From contig CM035432.1 in assembly GCA_020310875.1 (NCBI GenBank), positions 98,030,512 through 98,094,511 on the forward strand: a stretch of 64,000 nucleotides of DNA, read 5' to 3'. Positions 28,900 to 39,420 of the stretch are shown piece by piece. The DNA comes from Ceratopteris richardii. Lineage: Eukaryota; Streptophyta; Polypodiopsida; Polypodiales; Pteridaceae. A program made the translations under genes and the position numbers. How positions within the stretch are numbered: the first letter of the stretch is position 1; every line of letters starts with the position of its first letter. The notes below the pieces were generated by a model. The model was not told where the DNA came from, ran no database searches, and was given only the letters and a program-made list of their open reading frames with translations.

Positions 28900-31442
28900 A
28901 TGGCTGAAAGCAGTGATGTATTTCGTATGTTGGCTGTTGAGAATAAGTTGATGGTACCAACTACCCATTGTGGGCTTATATGATGCGACATGTATTGGTT
29001 GCAAAAGGATTGTGGAACATTGTGCAGGGTGTTGATAAACGTCCTATCACACCTACAACTGTTACAAATGCAGGTACTAAAGCTGAAGCAGAAGGTGTAG
29101 AAGATGATTTGAAGGTTGTATTTTGGGCAAAATGCAGCGTTCATCCTTTCCAAAAGATGGTTCAGTTCGGGCTACCAGAAATTGCAGCTTATACATAGTG
29201 ATGTCTGTGGTCCTATGCAGACACGTTCTTTTGAAAATTATCTTTACTTCGTGACTTTCATTGATGATTTTTCCAAGCATGCATGGGTATATCCATTGAA
29301 GGCAAAGTCCGAAGTGTTCATGTGCTTCAAACAGTTTTTGGTTTTGGCTGAAAATCTATCAACATGTAAAATGGGCACCCTCCGTTCTGATCAAGGGGGG
29401 GAATATATGTCTTCTGATTTTAATACATTTCTAGTTGAACGTGGGATAAAACATCAATGTAAAATGCCATATACACCTCAATAGAATGGAGTTGCTGAAC
29501 GGAAGAACAGGTCTCTCATGGAGATGGCAAAGTGTATGGTCAAGAGTCAGGCTTTACCTCATAGTTTCTGGCTTGAGGCTATCATGTGTGAAGCATATGT
29601 ACTGAACAGGTGTCCCACTAAAACGCTACAGTCTATCACTCCATATGAGGCTTGGCATGATCGCAAGCCATCTGTTGCTCATCTGCGTGTTTTTGGTTGT
29701 TTGGCATATGCATTAGTGCCTGAACAACATGCAGAAAATTGGATGATAAAGCAGTAAAATGTATTTTTGTTGGGTACATTTCTGAAAGTAAAGGCTATCG
29801 TCTGTATCATCCACAAACCAAACGCATTCTGGTTAGTCGTGATGTTGTTTTTGTGGAAGATTCTATTCAGCCATTGCTTTCATGTACTAAGAAGACATCT
29901 GTTAGCTCCAAAGACATGTATGATACTTTGATGCCTCTTTTTACAGGTGGACAGTCTAAAGCTGGTCCTAATGAAGCATCTTCTCCGCCTTTGTAGGTTT
30001 CATGTGATGATGCAGATCATTCCATTTTTTATGCAAATTTACATGATGCACTAGCTGATGAGAGAGCTGATATTGAGCAGGCAAGAACTATGCCAAAATG
30101 GTTGGTGCAGACCTTGCATGACAACAAATTAGATGCACCTCTGTCATATCGTACTCGTTCAGGCTCTCATAGTGCCTCTTTTGCATCAGATTTCTATGCT
30201 ATGGCTGCGTCTAGTCTCTATGATGAGAATGAACTTGTTTCATTTGATGAAGCACAAAATTCAGAAAATTGGATGGCTTTTATGCAATCTGAATATGATG
30301 CAATAATGAAGAATGGTACTTGGTCTTTATGTGACTTGCCTCCTGGCAAGAAGGCCATTGGCACTAAGTGGGTATACAAGTTGAAGCATAAACCTAATGG
30401 TACAGTTGACAGGTATAAGGCTAGGCTTGTTGCCAAGGGTTTTGCACAGGAAAGAGGCATTGATTTTGATGAGACCTTTGCACCTACATGCCGTATGACT
30501 ACTGTTCAGACCATTTGTGCACTTGCAGCCCATCATGGTTGGAATGTACATCAGTTGGACATTAAAACAACATTTCTGAATGGTGACTTGCATGAAGAAG
30601 TGTATGTTTTTCAGCCCCGTGGCTTTGTGCACAAAGGACATGAAAACCAGGTGTGCAGGTTAAAGAAGGCATTATATGGTTTAAAGCAAGCACCACGTGC
30701 TTGGTATGAAAAGATACATGCCTATCTGATTGCACATGGTTTTGAGAATAGTCCAACTGAAAGCACCTTATATGTTAAGCATGCTAATGATGTACTTCTG
30801 ATCATTGTGGTTTATGTTGATGACATGCTGCTCACTAGTCCTATTGAGAAGCATATTGCTGATTTTAAGGCTGATTTGCATGCCTCATTTGAGATGTCTG
30901 ATTTGGGGCATTTGCATCATTATTTGGGCATTCACTTTATGCATGTTGATGGTGGAATGGCTTTGTTTCAAACAAAATATATTGACACATTATTGTAGCG
31001 TTTTGGCCTTGAAGACTATAAGCCTATTGCCACTCCTATGGAGAAAGGTTTACGATTGAGTCTTCATGATGCTGGAGATGCATTTGATGTTGTTCTCTAT
31101 TAGCAGGCTGTTGGATGCTTGATTTACTTATGCATTACTCGGCTAGATATTCAGTTTGCTGTATCACAGATGAGCAGGTTTATGCATTGCCCAGGAGTCA
31201 ATCATTGGCAGGCGGTTAAGCGTATCTTTCGCTCCTTGAGTGGTACTCGGCTACTTGGGTTGTTTTATCCTAAGGGGGGATCACTACCACCAGATCTGCA
31301 TGCTTTTTCTGACTCTGATTGGGCTGGTTACTATGACACTCGTGTGTCCACTAGTGGCTTTTGCTTCATGCTTGGTAGCTCATGTATATCTTGGTTGAGC
31401 AAGAAGCAGCCTACTGTGGCAACTTCCAGTTGTGAGGTTGAG
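28900..31442 (+). pseudogene. gag-pol of copia A1
   Basis: Gag starts MAESSDVFRMLAVENKL and stays recognisable to about residue 75 (WAYMMRHVLVAKGLWNIVQG, after a frameshift). A deletion junction at about 29120 jumps to the integrase. Integrase shows HSDVCGP, RSDQGGEY and GVAERKNR, which carry the D-D-E triad, split by a TAG at 29482. The linker with FGCLAY and CIFVGY follows. RT (30090-30998) shows WVYKLK, VDRYKARLVAKGF, ETFAP, LKKALYGLKQAPRAWY and catalytic YVDDMLL at about 30813-30833. RNase H (31119-31442) shows the DSDWAG motif and ends at SSCEVE. Not functional because of the deletion and stops, but the RT domain is intact as sequence. Confidence 0.92.
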
Positions 31443-31478
31443 TAGGCTGCTTCTTGCTCAACCAAGATATACATGAGC
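31383..31478. repeat. Palindromic junction between A1 and A2
   Basis: About 37 bp, AGCTCATGTATATCTTGG and onward to AAGAAGCAGCCTA, are present at 31378-31414. They return as the reverse complement at 31442-31479. About 27 bp in between (TGTGGCAACTTCCAGTTGTGAG region) are found once. This is the symmetry centre of the tail-to-tail pair. Confidence 0.9.
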
Positions 31479-34298
31479 TACTAAGCATGAAACAAAAGCC
31501 ACTAGTGGACACATGAGTGTCATAGCAACCAGCTTAGTCAGAGTCAAAAAAAGCATGCAAATCTCGCGGTAGTGATCCAACCTTGGGATAAAACAACCCA
31601 AGTAGTCGAGTACCACTCAAGTAGTGAAAGATGCGCTTAACCGCCTGCCAATGCTTGACACCTAGGCAATGCATAAACCTACTCATCTGTGAGATAGCAA
31701 ACTGAATATCTGGCCGAGTAATGCATAAGTAAATCAAGCATCCAACAACCTGCTGATAGAGAACAACATCAAATGCATCTCCAACATCATGAAGACTCAA
31801 TCGTAAACGTGTCTACATAGGAGTAGCAATAGGCTTACAGTCTTCAAGGCCAAAATGCTGCAATAATGTGTCAATATATTTCGTTTGACACAGAGCCATT
31901 CCACCATCAACATGCATAAACTCAATGCCAAAATAATGATGCAAATGCCCCAAATCAAACATATCAAATGAGGCATGCAAATCAACCTTAAAATCAACAA
32001 TATGCTTCTCAATAGGACCAGTGAGCAGCATGTCGTCAACATAGACAACAATGATCAGAAGCACATCATTAACACGCTTAACATATAAGGTGCTTTGAGT
32101 TGGACTCTTCTCAAAACCATGTGCAATCAGATAGGCATGAATCTTCTCATACCAAGCACGTGGTGCTTGCTTTAAACCATATAATGCCTTCTTTAACCTG
32201 CACACCTGGTTTTCATGCCCTTTCTGCACAAAGCCACGGGGCTAAAAAACATACACTTGTTCATGCAGGTCACCATTCAAAAATGCAGTTTTAATGTCCA
32301 ATTGATGTACATTCCAATCATGATGGGCTGCAAGTACACAAATGCTCCGAACAGTAGTCATATCGCATGTAGGTGCAAAGGTCTCATCAAAATCAATGCC
32401 TCTTTCCTATGCATAACCTTTGCAACAAGCCTAGCCTTATACCTGTCAACTGTACCATCTGGTTTACCCTTCAGCTTGTATACCCACTTAGTGCCAATGG
32501 CCTTCTTGCCTAGAGGCAAGTCACATAAAGACCAAGTACAATTCTTCATTATAACATCATATTCAGATTGCATAGCAGCCATCCAATTTTCTGAATTTTG
32601 TGCTTCATCAAACGAAATAGGCTCATTCTCATCACAGAGACTAGATGCAGCCATAGCATAGCAATCTAATGCAAAAGGCGCAGTATGAGAGCCTGAACGA
32701 GTACGAAATGAGAGAGGTGCATCTAATTTGTTATCACGCAAGGTTTGCACTAGCCATTTTGGCATAGTTCTTGCCTGCTCAATATCAGGCCTCTCATCAA
32801 TAAGTGCATCATGTACATCTGCATCAAAAATGGAATTATCTGCATCATCACATGAAACTTGCAAAGGTTGAGAAGTTACCTTACTAGGACCAGCACTAGA
32901 CTGTCCACCTATAAAAAGAGGTAGCAAAGTATCATACATGTCTTTGGAGCTAACAGATGTCTCCTTAGTACATGAAAGCAATAGCTGAATAGCATCTTCT
33001 ACAAAAACAACATTACGGCTAACCAGAACGCATTTAGTATGTGGATGATAGAGACGATAGACTTTACTTTCAGAACTATACCCAACAAAAATACATTTTA
33101 TTGCTTTATCATCCAATTTTCTGCTATGTTGTTCAGGCACTAATGCAGATGCCAAACAACCAAAAACACGCAAAGGAGCAACAGATGGCTTGCGGTCATC
33201 CCAAGCCTCATATGGAGTGATAGACCACAACGCTTTACTAGGACACCTGTTCAGTACATATGTTGCACACATGACAGCCTCAAGCCAGAAACTATGTGGT
33301 AAAGCCTGACTCTTGACCATACACCTCGCCATCTCCATGAGTGACCTGTTCTTTTGTTTAGTAACTCCATTTTATTGAGGTGTATACAGCACTATACACT
33401 GGTGTTTTATCCTACGTTCAGGGAGAAATGTATTAAAATCAGAAGACATATACTCCCCCCCTCGATCAGAACGGAGGGTGCCCATTTTACATGCTGACAG
33501 ATTTTCAACCAAAACCAAAAACTGTTTGAAGCACATGAACACTTCAGACTTTGCCTTCAATGGATATACCCATGCATGCCTAGAAAAATCATCCAAGAAA
33601 GTCACGAAGTAAAGATAATTCCCAAAAGAAGGTGTCTGCATAGGACCACAGACATCACTATGTACAAGCTGTAATTTCTGAGTAGCCCGAACTGAACCAT
33701 CTTTTGGAAAGGACGAACGCTACATTTTGCCCAAGATACAGCCTTCACAAACATGTTTTTGAGGTGCCTCAAGTTTGGGCAACGAGGACACCATTTCAGA
33801 CTTCTGTAGGCATAGCAAACTATTAAAATTCAGATGACCAAAGCGTGCATGCCAAAGCTTTGCATCTGACATAGCTTGAGAATCATTTACTTCACATGCC
33901 AAATCATTTACAGATCTTTCATAGTCTATGAGCTTATACAGCCCACGAAAAAAAATGCCAGAAGCAATAATCATGTCGCCAGTTGACAGATCATGAATTG
34001 TACACCTGTCATCAACAAATTTCACAACCAAGCCAATCTTGGCTAATGCAGAAACTCATAACAGGTTCCTCTTGATCCCTGGCACAAATAAAGCATCTGA
34101 AAAAGTGAAAGAAGTACCATCAGCAGTAGTCAAAATGATCTTACCAAATCCCATAATAGGATAAGAGGAGTTGTTGGCGCATGTAACAATATTCCCTGTA
34201 GGTGCACACTCGAGTGAAGAGAAGAAACTGCACTGCGAGGTAATATGTTTGGTTCCCCCACTGTCAAAGTACCAAACATCTGAGTCTACAGCAGACAT
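31443..34298 (-). pseudogene. pol of copia A2 (protease, integrase, RT, partial RNase H)
   Basis: The aspartic protease shows VWYFDSGGTKHITSQ (34298-34056). The gag-pre-integrase segment DAKLWHARFGHLNFNSL ends in a Cys pair, CEGCILGK (34031-33720). The integrase catalytic core (33641-33372) shows DRGGEYMSSDFN. The long frame 33338-32358 covers the integrase C-terminus (FGCLASALVPEQ, IFVGYSSESK) through to the RT start, WVYKLKGKPDGTVDRYKARL. RT (32229-31813) has LKKALYGLKQAPRAWY and YVDDMLL. RNase H (31800-31534) has YLCITRPDIQFAISQMSRFM. Frames are broken by a few stops and small indels, and the 3' quarter of RNase H and the 3' LTR are absent. Confidence 0.92.
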
Positions 34299-34301
34299 GC
34301 A

Positions 34302-35344
34302 CTACTCATGAGAAGATGGGTCAAAACTGCTCACAGTAGTAAACGCCCATTCTTCTTTCTGCACAAGATTAGCAGACTCTCTTTTTGGTGTAGAGGCCTT
34401 TGCAACAACCATTCCACCCTCTTTCTTCTTTGCCTCTTTAGCATCCACTTTTGGACAGTTCTTTATGATATGATGATTCTCTTTACAGTACTTACAAAAC
34501 AATTTTTGCTTTTCTGATTTCTTCTCATCTTTATCTTCCTTCTTCGAATATGCAGAATTAGCAGTTTTTGCTTACTAGTTGAAGAGCTCCATTTTCCTTT
34601 GCCCTTCTAACTAGCCAGGAAAGCTTGATTTGCAACTCGCATAATGGACAGTTGCCTCAACTGATCTTCCTACGACAGAACAGAGACTAACTCCTCAAAT
34701 GATAAGGCATTTGGATTGCCTTTCATCATCAACCGAAGAGTAGAAGCAAAACTCTGATATGAATCAGGAAGACCATTCAGAACGGTCTGCACAAGTGAGC
34801 TATCTAGTATAATCTCATCAGCAGAAATCAATCGTTCCTTCAAGTCTTTGATCTTCGTTAGGAAACAATCCATAGAATCACCTTCATTCATGTGCTCACT
34901 CTCCAACTGTTTTCGGAGGTAAGCAACATGAGCCTCATTCCTAGCTTGGTATAATGTGGTAAGAGTATCCCAAGCATCCTTAGTTGTTCTACAAGAGCAA
35001 ATGTGAGGAGTAATGGCACGTTTGATAGACAAAGCTATCAATGCATGTGCCTGGGCATCTTTGCCATCCTAGTGAATCTGCTCTACAATAGGTGCAGCAA
35101 AAACAAGAGCACGAACAGGAATATGCAGAATATCTTCATCTTCGACACCTTCTGCATCAACTTCAGTACCTGCAGTTGTAACAGTTGTAGGTGTGACAGG
35201 ACATTTTTCGACACCCTACACAATGTTCCACAGTCCTTTTGCAACCGACACATGTCACATCATATAAGCCCATAACGTGTAGTTGGTACCATCCAACTTA
35301 TCCTCAACAACCAACATACGGAATACATCACTACTTTCAGCCAT
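34302..35344 (-). pseudogene. gag of copia A2
   Basis: ATG at 35344-35342 begins MAESSDVFRMLVVEDKLDGT. The gag polyprotein core (LDGTNYTLWAYMM, then ARNEAHVAYLRKQLESEHMN and SLVQTVLNGLPDSYQSFAST) packages element RNA. A CCHC knuckle CKYCKENHHIIKNC at about 34446-34490 binds RNA. Interruptions are at least four stops, mostly TAG/TGA where the sister copies have CAG/CGA, and a frame change before the knuckle. Confidence 0.9.
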
Positions 35345-35688
35345 GGTCGGTGACTAAAATACCTCGATGCAGAAAATTGACTGTATCTCAAAAAGTTGAA
35401 CAGAACTGCCCAGATGAATTATGCTAGACCTGTAGCAGACTTCGAGACTCTTATAGTGACGAACAGAAACTGGTATATACCTTTGGCACAAAAAGATGAA
35501 ATAGCTTGCACAAGCACTACGATAGTGCGTTCGGAGGCCGAAACGAGCTGAGATCACGATTTCGGCACCACAAAGCGAAGCAAATTTGATCGCGAAAACA
35601 TGCTGAGTATGCTCACCAAAATTTGTGCGATTCTGAGACTACAAACGGAGGAGTGTTGACGGCGTCGTAGATGAAGCACGCGATGATT

Positions 35689-35701
35689 GCTCTGATACCA
35701 A
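35689..35701 (-). other. Primer-binding site of A2
   Basis: GCTCTGATACCAA on + (TTGGTATCAGAGC on minus) directly follows the LTR. Confidence 0.9.
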
Positions 35702-35702
35702 T

Positions 35703-35930
35703 GGTTGGAGTTAGACGTCTGCGGAAGCACGCAAAGACCACAAGGAAGAAGAAGAAGCTTGGAGCACAACACACAATACTGAATGTATTACTAGAGAATG
35801 CACAAAGATAAGTAGTCCATTAGGCCAATAGGCATATATACAAGCCCGGGGAAAAACCTCTTGAAGAGGGAAAAAAGTGCCTAGGCGGTCCTAGAGTGTT
35901 CACACACATCACTACCTAAATATATCAACA
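35703..35930 (-). repeat. 5' LTR of A2
   Basis: 228 bp. On the minus strand it begins TGTTGATATATTTAGG and ends CTCCAACC, where other copies have CTCCAACA. Confidence 0.9.
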
Positions 35931-35937
35931 AGATGCT

Positions 35938-36943
35938 GAGGAGTGAGATGTGATTCGCGATGAGACCAACATACTCCTAACCGATATCACCAGTAGTGAG
36001 ATGTGGCAGCCACGCATCTAGATATGATCAGACTGTCACATTTGGGTAGCGGCGAATATGACACTATGCATCACGATTTTGTAAATATCATTTGGATTAT
36101 TGAAGTTGTTTGTGTTAATCATTTCATGTATGTTCATCTAATGTTTTGCATATTTGTTGCAGGATTTGGCATTGGGTCATCCTCCAACACAAACCAAGGA
36201 GGCTTGTGGATATCATCATGGATTGGTTGTAGTTGGTTTGGTGTTTTTAGTTGTTATTTTTAAATATCATGTCAATTTGTCTCATTTCATGAATGTTCTT
36301 TGTTGTAGGACTATTGATATCGATGTTTTGATCCCTCTGGGCATGTGTGTGGCAGTGGTGTGCCACAATTTTGTATTTGGCTCATGTTTGATAGCGGTGC
36401 ACTAGAATTTTGTATTTGCTTCCTATATGGTAGTTCTTTGCGACATTTTATATTTGGTTCATATATGGTAGTGGTTTGCCAGACTCTTGTACATGGTTCA
36501 TTTATGGAATATATAACTCTTTTGTACATGGTTCATGGTTCATTCTGCTCATCTCTTTTGTATCTGAGAGTGTTTTTCTTTATGAAATCATGTTTTGATT
36601 GCCACTCGGTTTTTTTTTGGTAGAGTGCATTGTATTTTGCTACACAACATCATGGTAATGTTGTTGTCGCAAGAGACAACACACTGCCCAAAAAAATGTT
36701 TGCAGATATGGTCACTAGTATAGGTGTCGGTATGAGCATTCGTATGCCAAGCTGTGTACCAATGCTTACATTGATGCTTTTGCCTAGGCGATTATCTATG
36801 GTTATACCAATGCATATACCGAGGCTTATATCGGTGCTTTGTTACCGATGCATATGCCAAAGCTTGCACGGACGTCAGGGCAAAATTGCACCCATGCATT
36901 TGCCCTAGTAGAAGCCTCGGTATACGCTTGATATGTTGTAGTG
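35938..36943 (-). mobile_element. Terminal part of a CACTA (En/Spm-type) DNA transposon
   Basis: Read from the right on the minus strand the element begins CACTACAACATATCAAGCG at 36943. That is the CACTA signature terminus. It is followed by subterminal repeats of the type ACCGAGGCT, ACCGATGC and ACCAATGC (36720-36925). The partner terminus is not in the window, and the left side is cut by copia A2. No transposase domain was recognised in the 1 kb present. Confidence 0.6.
36345..36530 (+). repeat. Degenerate ~50-60 bp tandem repeat
   Basis: Three to four units of the form GTAGTGGTTTGCCA-ATTTTGTATTTGG-TCATATATG. They lie inside the CACTA remnant. Confidence 0.7.
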
Positions 36944-36965
36944 AGAATAAAAATACATTATTTAT

Positions 36966-37165
36966 TCATGTCCCATAGGTGGGTTGGTTTGGCACTAGCT
37001 TCTTGAGACATAGGTCTTGTGTTCAACCCTCGAGTTGGACATGTAATGGCTTTGATTAGTCTAAACCAGTTGTAACCTTGTCTAACCCCTACTTTGTGGG
37101 ATACGAGAGGTCTTGTGGGTATTATGCCCATTCACCTTAGAGTTTTTCTTTCAAAGTTAAATCTT
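36966..37165 (+). mobile_element. SINE-like element, copy 2
   Basis: A box-A-like GGTTGGTTTGGCACTAG (36981-36998) and box-B-like GTGTTCAACCCTCG (37019-37032) are followed by the tail TAGTCTAAACCAGTTGTAAC...CTAACCCCTACTTTGTGGGAT. The tail aligns with copy 1 at 28110-28200. It lies just outside the CACTA terminus. Confidence 0.55.
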
Positions 37166-37379
37166 AGGAGAGTATGCGTTTACCAAATCTACATTTAAAA
37201 AGAATATAAATAAATACAATACCATGAGAACCTCACTACAATGTGAAATTTACATGTGAGCATCATTAGTGGCCCTTGGGAAACACCTCATAAACTTTTC
37301 TTTGAGAACTTGAGGAAAAACACCTTTTACAATCGTTGCAGGTTGTAAAACAACATGAGGATGGAGATTGAGGAGTAAA

Positions 37380-37830
37380 AAATTAAATATTTAAGAGCAA
37401 AAAATCAAAGTTCTTCTAAATGATTGATTGATCGTGATACATGCATTTGCATCTTCTTGGCATGATTGATTGCATCATGGAAAAAATTGAATATTTAAGG
37501 GCAGAAAATAAAAGTTCTTCTCAATGATTGATTGATCAGGATACATGCATTACAACATCATGCATTTGCATCTTCTTGGCATGATGAGACAAAAGAAGCA
37601 TGTCCTCATTGTATAGGAGCATTCCACATATAGAAGAACAAAGAATGAGATGAAGTAAAAAATAGAACCAGAAGATGTTACTGAATATTTAAGAGCAAAA
37701 AATGAAAGTTCTTTTGAATGATCGATTGATCCTGATACATGCATTACAATATCATGCATTTGTATCTTCTTGGCATCATGAGACAGAAGAAGCATGTCCT
37801 CATTATATAGGGGCATTCCACATTTAGAAG
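37380..37830 (+). repeat. Three diverged direct repeats (100-190 bp)
   Basis: The unit GAATATTTAAGAGCAAAAAAT, then AAAGTTCTTCT, ATGATTGATTGATC and GCATCTTCTTGGCATGAT, occurs at about 37383, 37487 and 37683. The last two also share AGAAGCATGTCCTCATT and GGAGCATTCCACAT. Confidence 0.9.
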
Positions 37831-37969
37831 AAGTTCTTGACTAGCTTGATCAGGTTTATTCTATTATCTATGTATGCAAGGAATACACATGTGTCTTGGC
37901 ATGTGGCCTTTCTTGGACGCATCAATGACCTCTCCCCACTTGAAATCACATAGCTTTTTATTAGCATAA

Positions 37970-38707
37970 ATATCAAATGCATCTCTAACATCGTTAAGAC
38001 CCAATTTTAAACTTAATTCCATGGGTAAAAATAATCAATAATATTTCTCAAGTTCAAAATACTTCAATAATATTTCTTGAGCTCAAAATACCTCAATAAG
38101 ATTTCTATATAGTTTCTTTGACAAGAAACAACTCCTCCATACAAATTTTGTAAAGTGAGTGCCCAACTAATGATAAAAAAGCCTCAAATTTGACATTTTG
38201 ATAGAGGCATGCAAACTAGCCTTAATCTAAGAAATATGTGCCTTATTAGGACCAAGGAGCAATACCAAGCCGAGTAGGTTCAAGCTAATACCTATACCTA
38301 TAGGTATTAGTTTAATCCTTAAGGAGCGATAGAAAACTAACACGTATTCCCTAACCGGTAAACTAATCCAGTATATAGGAGCTAAATTTTACTATTTATT
38401 TTAGGGTACTAAAGTTTACCACTTCATCCCTTTACAACATTTAATATCATCAACAAAAACCATAGTGATAAAAGAATACATCATTTGCACCTTCACATAC
38501 AATATGCTTTTCGTTCGATTTTTCTAAAAGCCATGTACCAAAAGATAAGCATGCATCTTTTTTCATACCAAACATGTGGTTCTTGTTTGAAATCGTACAA
38601 TGCCTTCTTTACCTTCCACATCTTATTTTCATGTCCTTTTTGCACAAAACCAGTGGGTTGAGATGCATACACTTCCTTGTGTAAATCTTCATTCAAAAGC
38701 ATGTAAA
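37970..38707 (-). mobile_element. Copia family A-like RT fragment, interrupted
   Basis: The minus strand matches copia A RT: 38723-38493 reads LNEDLHKEVYASQPTGFVQK, GHENKMWKVKKALYDFKQEP and then HVWYEK. 38250-37970 matches the region after the YVDD box. The two parts are separated by an insertion of about 180 bp (about 38262-38440). The copy is more diverged than A1/A2 and lacks both ends. Confidence 0.75.
38262..38440. other. Small insertion in the copia fragment with a perfect palindrome
   Basis: It interrupts the RT homology just before the YVDD region. It contains CTAATACCTATA-CC-TATAGGTATTAG (38285-38310), two perfect 12-base arms. No family was recognised. Confidence 0.5.
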
Positions 38708-38734
38708 TTTTGTGAAAGATCAAAATATTTTATA

Positions 38735-38917
38735 TAAAGATTAAAAATCTTAATGAAGGAAAGTATGCATTAAAATTGGAAGAGTTAGTTTCTTTTTTGT
38801 TACAAGAATATCAATCTAACCCAAAAAAAAGTCCACTTTGCATGTTGCAGAATCAAGCTTTTGTTGCTAGTCATAATGGAAAGAGTAAAGGTGGCTCTTT
38901 GTTAATGCAAAGGCATT
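38735..38917 (+). mobile_element. gag fragment of a diverged copia, left of A3
   Basis: Reads LEELVSFLLQEYQSNPKKSP (38776 on) and NQAFVASHNGKSKGG, the gag segment before the zinc knuckle. A second copy with the same peculiarities lies directly right of A3 (42197-42310). It is inverted relative to the RT fragment on its left. Confidence 0.75.
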
Positions 38918-39107
38918 TGTTGATATATTTAAGTAGTGATGTGAGTGAACACACTAGGACCGTCGAGGCACTTCTTTCCCTCTTCAAGAGGGTTTTTCCC
39001 CCAGCTTGTACATATGCCTATAGCCCTAATGGGTGACTTTTCTTTGTACATTCTAGTGGTAATAGATCCACTATTGTGTGTTGTGCTCCAAGCTTCTTCT
39101 TCCTTGC
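38918..39107 (+). repeat. 5' LTR of A3, truncated
   Basis: Begins TGTTGATATATTTAAG. After CTTCTTCCTTG the LTR end and primer site are missing and the leader (CTTCATCTAGGGCATC) follows. Confidence 0.88.
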
Positions 39108-39420
39108 TTCATCTAGGGCATCATCGACTCCGATCATAGTCTCAGAATTGCATGAAATTTGGTGAGCATACTCAAGGTGATTACGAGATCAAAACTGCTT
39201 CGCTCTATCGTGCAGAAATCGCGATCTAAGCTTGTTCCAAGCTCTGAATGCACTATCACAATGCTTGTGCAGGAAAATTCATTTTTTTGTGCCAAAGATA
39301 TATACAGGTTTTGTTTTGCTAGTATAAGCACCTCGAAGTTTACTATAGCATCAGGGTAGTTCTATTCAACTTTTTTAGATATAATATTTTTTCTGCATCA
39401 AGGTATTTTAGTCACTACCC

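Larger units (their letters stand above)
28315..31442 (+). mobile_element. Copia family A, copy A1 (5' LTR to RNase H, 3' LTR missing)
   Basis: The element has a 231-bp 5' LTR, a tRNA-Met primer site and the gag start. A deletion near 29120 removes the gag C-terminus and protease. Integrase, RT and most of RNase H follow. It stops at 31442 where it meets copy A2 tail to tail. The in-frame stops at 29482, 29994, 30996 and 31101 are TAG in place of probable CAG codons. Confidence 0.93.
31443..35930 (-). mobile_element. Copia family A, copy A2 (fullest copy; 3' LTR missing)
   Basis: On the minus strand: 5' LTR, primer site, gag with zinc knuckle, protease, pre-integrase domain, integrase, RT and partial RNase H. 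It ends at the palindrome centre at 31443. It is the most complete family copy in the window and the reference used here for deletions in the others. Confidence 0.93.

Noticed and set aside
31378-31479. Palindrome as a transcription terminator or replication origin
   Set aside because: It is explained as the meeting point of two inverted copia arms; no other evidence for either role.
37380-37830. CRISPR-like array of direct repeats
   Set aside because: Only three diverged units of unequal spacing in plant nuclear DNA; ordinary duplication.
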